Below are positions 59,912 through 64,000 of a stretch of DNA of 64,000 nucleotides, piece by piece (position 1 is the stretch's first letter; each line of letters opens with the position of its first letter). A program made the position numbers and the translations under genes. Source of the stretch: Candidatus Gastranaerophilales bacterium (lineage in GTDB: Bacteria; Cyanobacteriota; Vampirovibrionia; Gastranaerophilales; Gastranaerophilaceae); the NCBI GenBank assembly GCA_944324165.1, contig CALUVG010000006.1:1-64000 (forward strand), read 5' to 3'. The notes under the pieces were generated by a model. That model was not told the origin of the DNA and ran no database searches. It saw nothing but the letters and a program-made list of their open reading frames with translations.

Positions 59912-60283
59912 TCACATATTAATAATTTCAGGTACGAATAATAAAAGCCCTATGGTTACTGCTATAGCTGTGATAAACATTACAGCTCCGGCAGAAATAT
60001 CCTTTGCCATACCGACCAGTTTAGAATAACGGTTATGAAAAACGGCATCCAGAGAAAATTCTATTGCAGAATTTAGCATTTCTGCAGTTATTACCATTCC
60101 TATAGTTAAAAGAAGTATACACAATTTTTCCGCACTAAACTCTAAGTATGCTCCTGCCAGCAGTACTAAAATTCCGGCACAAAAATGTATCCTGATATTT
60201 ACTTCAGAACGCAATGCCAATCTTAAACCTTTTCTTGCGTTTCTAAATGTATTTCTTAATCCCTGTTGTTTAAACCTGCTCAT
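59912..60283 (-). CDS. dgkA: Undecaprenol/diacylglycerol kinase
   Basis: This is a 123-residue integral membrane lipid kinase with three hydrophobic helices. NTFRNARKGLRLALRSEVNIRIH and AEMLNSAIEFSLDAV, with the catalytic Glu, are DgkA features. In Gram-positives and cyanobacteria-like lineages the substrate is usually undecaprenol. It is last in the pgpH-ybeY-dgkA operon, 9 bases after ybeY. Confidence 0.93.
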   Translation of the reverse strand: MSRFKQQGLRNTFRNARKGLRLALRSEVNIRIHFCAGILVLLAGAYLEFSAEKLCILLLTIGMVITAEMLNSAIEFSLDAVFHNRYSKLVGMAKDISAGAVMFITAIAVTIGLLLFVPEIINM

Positions 60284-60292
60284 TTTATCCCT

Positions 60293-60799
60293 TTATTTTA
60301 TTGCATCTAACGCTTCCTTTTGAAGTCCGACAACAAAATTATAATCCTCTTCTGTTTGGTGGTCAAATCCCAATAAGTGCAAAATTCCATGACTGATTAA
60401 AAAAGCAAGTTCGTCTTCTTTTGTGCAGTGTTTTTTTTCAGCCTCCTCAATGACCTTGTCGAGTGCAATAATTACTTCACCAAGATTAATTTCTCCATCA
60501 AATATAAACTTTTCTTCACCATCAGCAAAGATAGCAAAAGTTATTATATCCGCCGGATAATCTTTGTTACGGTATTCTCTGTTTATCTCGTGTGTTTTTG
60601 TACTGTCACAATAAAGAAAATCAAAAGAAATAGTATCAAATTCCTGATTATACAGACAGGATGCATTATAAACATCAGTTTTTGAAAGATAATATTTCAA
60701 AATTTTTTTTGCTTTATTTATGAATTTACGTTCATCTACATCCCATCCTGCATAGATGTTTTCACTAAATATATTTAATTTTATCTTTTTACTTTGCAT
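60293..60799 (-). CDS. ybeY: Endoribonuclease YbeY
   Basis: This is a 168-residue zinc endoribonuclease in 16S rRNA maturation. The zinc site is HGILHLLGFDHQTEED (H-x3-H-x5-H), and INREYRNKDYPADIITFA and DGEINLGEVIIAL are family blocks. It overlaps the pgpH stop by 11 bases. The usual neighbours pgpH and dgkA are both present. Confidence 0.96.
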   Translation of the reverse strand: MQSKKIKLNIFSENIYAGWDVDERKFINKAKKILKYYLSKTDVYNASCLYNQEFDTISFDFLYCDSTKTHEINREYRNKDYPADIITFAIFADGEEKFIFDGEINLGEVIIALDKVIEEAEKKHCTKEDELAFLISHGILHLLGFDHQTEEDYNFVVGLQKEALDAIK

Positions 60800-63011
60800 C
60801 GCTATTGCTGTCTTTATTTGTATTTTCTTTGTTTTCCTGGGCAGTATTACCTTCCAGTGATTTAATTTTATTTTCTAAATCTTCATCTAACACTTTACCC
60901 ATGTTTATTTTACCTTTATTAAATTCTTCCGCAATATTTTCCTGATATTTAATTCTGTTGTGCTGCATACCGCGAAGAATTCTTGAGAATGTCGCAGCTA
61001 TCGTTTTTATATCACGTAGGGTAAGCGGACTGTCTGCAAGCTGAGTATCATTCAGACGTTCAATAATAATTTTGTCAATAATCGCCTCAATTTCTTCAGG
61101 AGTTGGATTTTTTAGCGAGCGTACTGCAGATTCTACTGCATCAGCTATCATTAATATAGCTGTTTCTTTCATATTTGGTTTAGGACCTGTGTATCGGAAT
61201 TGTTCTTCTTTAACATTTTCAATCCCTTCCTCTTTTACCGCTTGATTGTAGAAGTAGCTGGCAAGTCCTTCACCATGATGCTGAAGTATAAAATTGTAAA
61301 TGATAGGTGGTAAACCGTATTCTTTGGCAATTTCCACCCCGTCTTTCGGGTGTGCGGTAATAACCATTTTACTAAGTCTCGGATTTAATTTTGTATGAGG
61401 ATTTTCTATTCCAAAATATGATTGGTTTTCAACAAAGAACAGTGGACGTTTCAGCTTACCGATATCGTGATAGAATGCACCGACTCTCGCTAAAATAGGA
61501 TTTGCGCCAATAGCTTCTGCTGCGGCTTCGCAAAGATTAGCAACCATTAAACTATGATGGTATGTTCCCGGTGCTTCAAATTGAAGACGTTTTAAAAGCG
61601 GCTGATTGTGGTCAGCAAGTTCAGCCAGACCGTAAGGAGTTATAATTTTAGATGCACTTTCAAATAGCGGCAAAGTTCCCAGTGCAATAATTGCACTCAA
61701 AACGCCATTAATCAGTACAAATCCAATATTTGTCAGCACAAGCATATTATTTACATCAATAAGACATTTTTCTAAAATATATATGCTGAATACGATAATA
61801 ACGCCGGCAAGTGATATTTCAAATCCTGTTTTTATTAAATCAATTCTTTTGGAAAATCTGATTTTGGAAATTGCAATAGTTGCGACCAAGCTTAATAATA
61901 TAAATGCAGTTAAGAATTGTATATTATATTGATGCCCTATGGTTAAAACTGCCAAAAGAATTGTAGAGGCAACAAAAGCTACTCTTGAGTTTGTAAATAT
62001 CGCCAGAATAAATATAAAAGCCGGTATTGGCAAAATATATGGTGAAAAGCCCACCGGCATTACTGTCGATATTAATGCAAGAATTATTGCCAGCACACCG
62101 GATATAGTTAAGTAATTCGGCTCTAAAAACTGTTTTTCAAAATACTTCATGTAAGACAAGAATAACAGAGTACCAATGAAAACAAGAACATACATTGCGG
62201 CTATTCCCTGCCCGTTAAGTTCGTAAACATTATAACCGGCTTTTCTTAAGGCATCTCTTTTGAGACGTGTTACAGGCTCACCTTCAAATACAATTTTATC
62301 TCCTTTTTGAAATGTAATTATATATGGTTTTACCGAATTTTGTGCATTACGACGTGCATTTTCTGTTGCAACTTCATCTTCCACAAGATTAGGAACAATT
62401 ATTTGTTCAAGCAATGCGCGTATTACAGAAATCTGGCGTTTTGATACATTTGATACAAGGTTATTTATAATAATTTTATCAATCGCGCCATTTTCATAAT
62501 CTTTTTCGGTAATACCTTTTCGAAGTATATTAGTCAATGTAAGAGATGCTTTTTCAAATATTTCATTGAGACTTGTATCATCCGCATGTAAAAGGACATT
62601 GATTACAAAATCTCTTTTGTATGTATCAGGAATATCAAAAAGAATTCCTAATTCTTCTCTTTTTACACTGTCAGATACATCTTTCTTTCTTATCTGCATA
62701 ATTGATGTTTTAAGTGTCTGCAGGTTGTTTTCTATAAATCCGTCTTCAGCCGGCACAAGAATAGGATCAACTTTTTGCATAACATCTTTTCTATGCTGTT
62801 CAGTTCGTTTTACATCTTCAACCGACAGAGTTTTCTGTGCAATTATATCGCGTTTACTAATTCCGTTCTCAATAATATCCTGAAAAAAGAAATTTTGAGA
62901 GGCTATTATACCGGTCAAAATTGCGGTAAAAAATATAAATGCACTTATTGATCTGACTTTTGAAGAGTTAAAAAAATTTTTGAGAGTATTTTTTAAATTT
63001 GAAATTTTCAT
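60789..63011 (-). CDS. pgpH: PgpH-type 7TM-HD cyclic-di-AMP phosphodiesterase
   Basis: This is a 740-residue protein with an N-terminal helix, an extracytoplasmic 7TMR-HDED domain, seven membrane helices at about 265-450 and a cytoplasmic HD domain. The latter has GTYHHSLMVANLCEAAAEAIG and GAFYHDIGKLKRPLFFVENQ. It also contains the HHGEG-type block. PgpH hydrolyses c-di-AMP in Gram-positives. A cytoplasmic acidic/Asn-rich tail ends it. It is coupled to ybeY by an 11-base overlap. Confidence 0.93.
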   Translation of the reverse strand: MKISNLKNTLKNFFNSSKVRSISAFIFFTAILTGIIASQNFFFQDIIENGISKRDIIAQKTLSVEDVKRTEQHRKDVMQKVDPILVPAEDGFIENNLQTLKTSIMQIRKKDVSDSVKREELGILFDIPDTYKRDFVINVLLHADDTSLNEIFEKASLTLTNILRKGITEKDYENGAIDKIIINNLVSNVSKRQISVIRALLEQIIVPNLVEDEVATENARRNAQNSVKPYIITFQKGDKIVFEGEPVTRLKRDALRKAGYNVYELNGQGIAAMYVLVFIGTLLFLSYMKYFEKQFLEPNYLTISGVLAIILALISTVMPVGFSPYILPIPAFIFILAIFTNSRVAFVASTILLAVLTIGHQYNIQFLTAFILLSLVATIAISKIRFSKRIDLIKTGFEISLAGVIIVFSIYILEKCLIDVNNMLVLTNIGFVLINGVLSAIIALGTLPLFESASKIITPYGLAELADHNQPLLKRLQFEAPGTYHHSLMVANLCEAAAEAIGANPILARVGAFYHDIGKLKRPLFFVENQSYFGIENPHTKLNPRLSKMVITAHPKDGVEIAKEYGLPPIIYNFILQHHGEGLASYFYNQAVKEEGIENVKEEQFRYTGPKPNMKETAILMIADAVESAVRSLKNPTPEEIEAIIDKIIIERLNDTQLADSPLTLRDIKTIAATFSRILRGMQHNRIKYQENIAEEFNKGKINMGKVLDEDLENKIKSLEGNTAQENKENTNKDSNSDAK

Positions 63012-63031
63012 TAATATATCCTTATTTTTTA

Positions 63032-63991
63032 TTATTTTATATCTTCCTGAATATTTTTCAAGTCCAGTCGTTTAATCCTTTTTTGCACATCCTCAATGAG
63101 TTTACGGTTAATAGATATTAGTTCGGATAAAACGGCAATAAGCCCCACCTGTATACCGGCTAATATTAAAATAGAAGCCAGAATGAGGGATTGGATATGT
63201 CCTGTGCCGGAACCTGAAAAATAAAAATATAAAAATCTTATACCAATAATCAGACCTAGTGCCAGGCTTGCGGCGGCAAGTATTATGAAAAATCTGAAAG
63301 GTCTGTAAACAATAAACATTCTAAGCATTGTAAATATAGAACGTCTGATATAATCAAACATGCTTCTTACAAGTCTTGATTTTCTTATTTCCGGATTTAC
63401 TTCAATAGGAACACATACGAGCTGCAATCCTTTTGCCTTAGCCTGAATAATTGTTTCAAGAGTGTATGTGTAATTATCAAAAACATTTAATTGTAAAGCT
63501 GCATTTCTTGAAAAGGCTCTAAACCCGCTGGGAGCATCTTCCACGGAGGTTGAACTTACAAATCTCATAACGCCGGAACCAAGTTTTTGTAAAAGTTTTT
63601 TCATTAAAGAAAAATCTCTTATTTTTTCTACCGGTCTTGTGCCTATTACAATATCAGCATGCTTTTTTATAATAGGCTGAATTAATGCAGGTATAAAATC
63701 AGAGTTATATTGATTGTCTGCATCAGTATTAACAATAATATCCGCCCCTATTTCAAGTGATTTTTCAAGTCCTGCGATAAAAGCTTTTGCAAGACCTTTA
63801 TTAGGCGAAAGACTTACAATATGTTTTACACCGTGTAATTTTGCAATTTCTACTGTTCTATCAGTGGAGCCATCATCTATAATTACTATTTCTATTTCAT
63901 CTATACCATCAATATGTTCAGGTAAGCCTTTTAAAACTACAGGTAATGCCTCTTCTTCATTATAACAAGGTATTTGTATAACAAGTTTCAT
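63032..63991 (-). CDS. GT2 family glycosyltransferase (DPM1/GtrB-like)
   Basis: This is a 319-residue membrane-linked transferase. IPCYNEEEALPVVL and IIDDGSTDRTVEIA are the GT-A nucleotide-sugar site, IVNTDADNQYNSDFI carries the metal DxD, and GFRAFSRNAALQL is the conserved late block. Two C-terminal membrane helices (about 232-255 and 268-295) and a short coiled-coil tail follow. It probably transfers a sugar to polyprenyl phosphate. The start is 9 bases from the window end. It lies 20 bases before pgpH on the same strand. Confidence 0.9.
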   Translation of the reverse strand: MKLVIQIPCYNEEEALPVVLKGLPEHIDGIDEIEIVIIDDGSTDRTVEIAKLHGVKHIVSLSPNKGLAKAFIAGLEKSLEIGADIIVNTDADNQYNSDFIPALIQPIIKKHADIVIGTRPVEKIRDFSLMKKLLQKLGSGVMRFVSSTSVEDAPSGFRAFSRNAALQLNVFDNYTYTLETIIQAKAKGLQLVCVPIEVNPEIRKSRLVRSMFDYIRRSIFTMLRMFIVYRPFRFFIILAAASLALGLIIGIRFLYFYFSGSGTGHIQSLILASILILAGIQVGLIAVLSELISINRKLIEDVQKRIKRLDLKNIQEDIK

Positions 63992-64000
63992 AAATAACCA

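Overview
The window is an AT-rich, gene-dense bacterial chromosome segment with about 50 protein genes, one tRNA, and no phage, plasmid, IS or CRISPR signature. Gene content fits a non-photosynthetic relative of cyanobacteria, most likely a gut Gastranaerophilales/Melainabacteria genome. The clues are several type IV pilin-like proteins with the AFTLAEVLITLAIIG-type N-terminus, a Tic20-like membrane protein, a CHASE2 adenylate cyclase, a Ski2-like helicase, an SLH-domain surface protein, a CsaB homologue and many orphan glycine-rich proteins. No photosynthesis genes are visible. This assignment is inference; no database was searched.

Layout. 1-3.5 kb: HEAT-like small protein, polytopic membrane protein, patatin, tRNA-Leu(UAA). 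3.5-6 kb (minus): csaB, a KDG-kinase-like gene and a KDPG-aldolase gene in one coupled operon. 6-10.4 kb: CHASE2 cyclase coupled to recG. 10.5-14.1 kb: three glycine-rich orphan proteins of related architecture (one with a LysM-like domain), each behind the same unusual promoter-like motif. 14.1-16.6 kb: rpiB, rsfS, a TPR protein and a Tic20-like protein. 16.6-18.1 kb (minus): a phosphodiester glycosidase gene behind a roughly 200-nt structured leader. 18.3-23.7 kb: orphans, a pilin/XRE divergent pair, a Ski2-like helicase and a non-coding block with a perfect 188-bp tandem duplication. 23.8-33.4 kb: serS, an isocitrate dehydrogenase, two glycine-zipper proteins, a uridine-kinase-like protein, a Cys-rich exported protein, an SLH protein and pyk. 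33.4-37.5 kb: a small-RNA candidate, an MFS exporter, a second pilin/XRE pair, lgt and a TPR lipoprotein. 37.6-44.6 kb: an eight-gene, nearly gapless operon (ClpX-type zinc finger, HEAT-like protein, ruvX, DUF1292, a six-repeat Clp_N protein with no ATPase, tilS, hpt, histidine kinase). 44.6-53.8 kb: uvrB, a CpaE/degenerate-CpaF pair and large orphan proteins. 53.9-64 kb: rseP, a third pilin beside an AbrB-like regulator, speE, a HIT protein, mnmG, dgkA-ybeY-pgpH and a GT2 glycosyltransferase.

The most interesting signals are four. (1) A strict motif, AATT-N10-TATATACTTTATATATA, occurs five times plus one degenerate copy. It lies upstream of orphan glycine-rich or tiny proteins and one likely small RNA, which suggests an undescribed regulon. 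(2) All three pilin-like genes are divergently paired with a small DNA-binding protein gene across a 69-108 bp gap. In two of these gaps clear repeats or palindromes are present. (3) Two Clp-adaptor-like proteins without ATPase domains share one operon. (4) A CpaE homologue is followed by a CpaF-like protein that has lost its Walker A residues.
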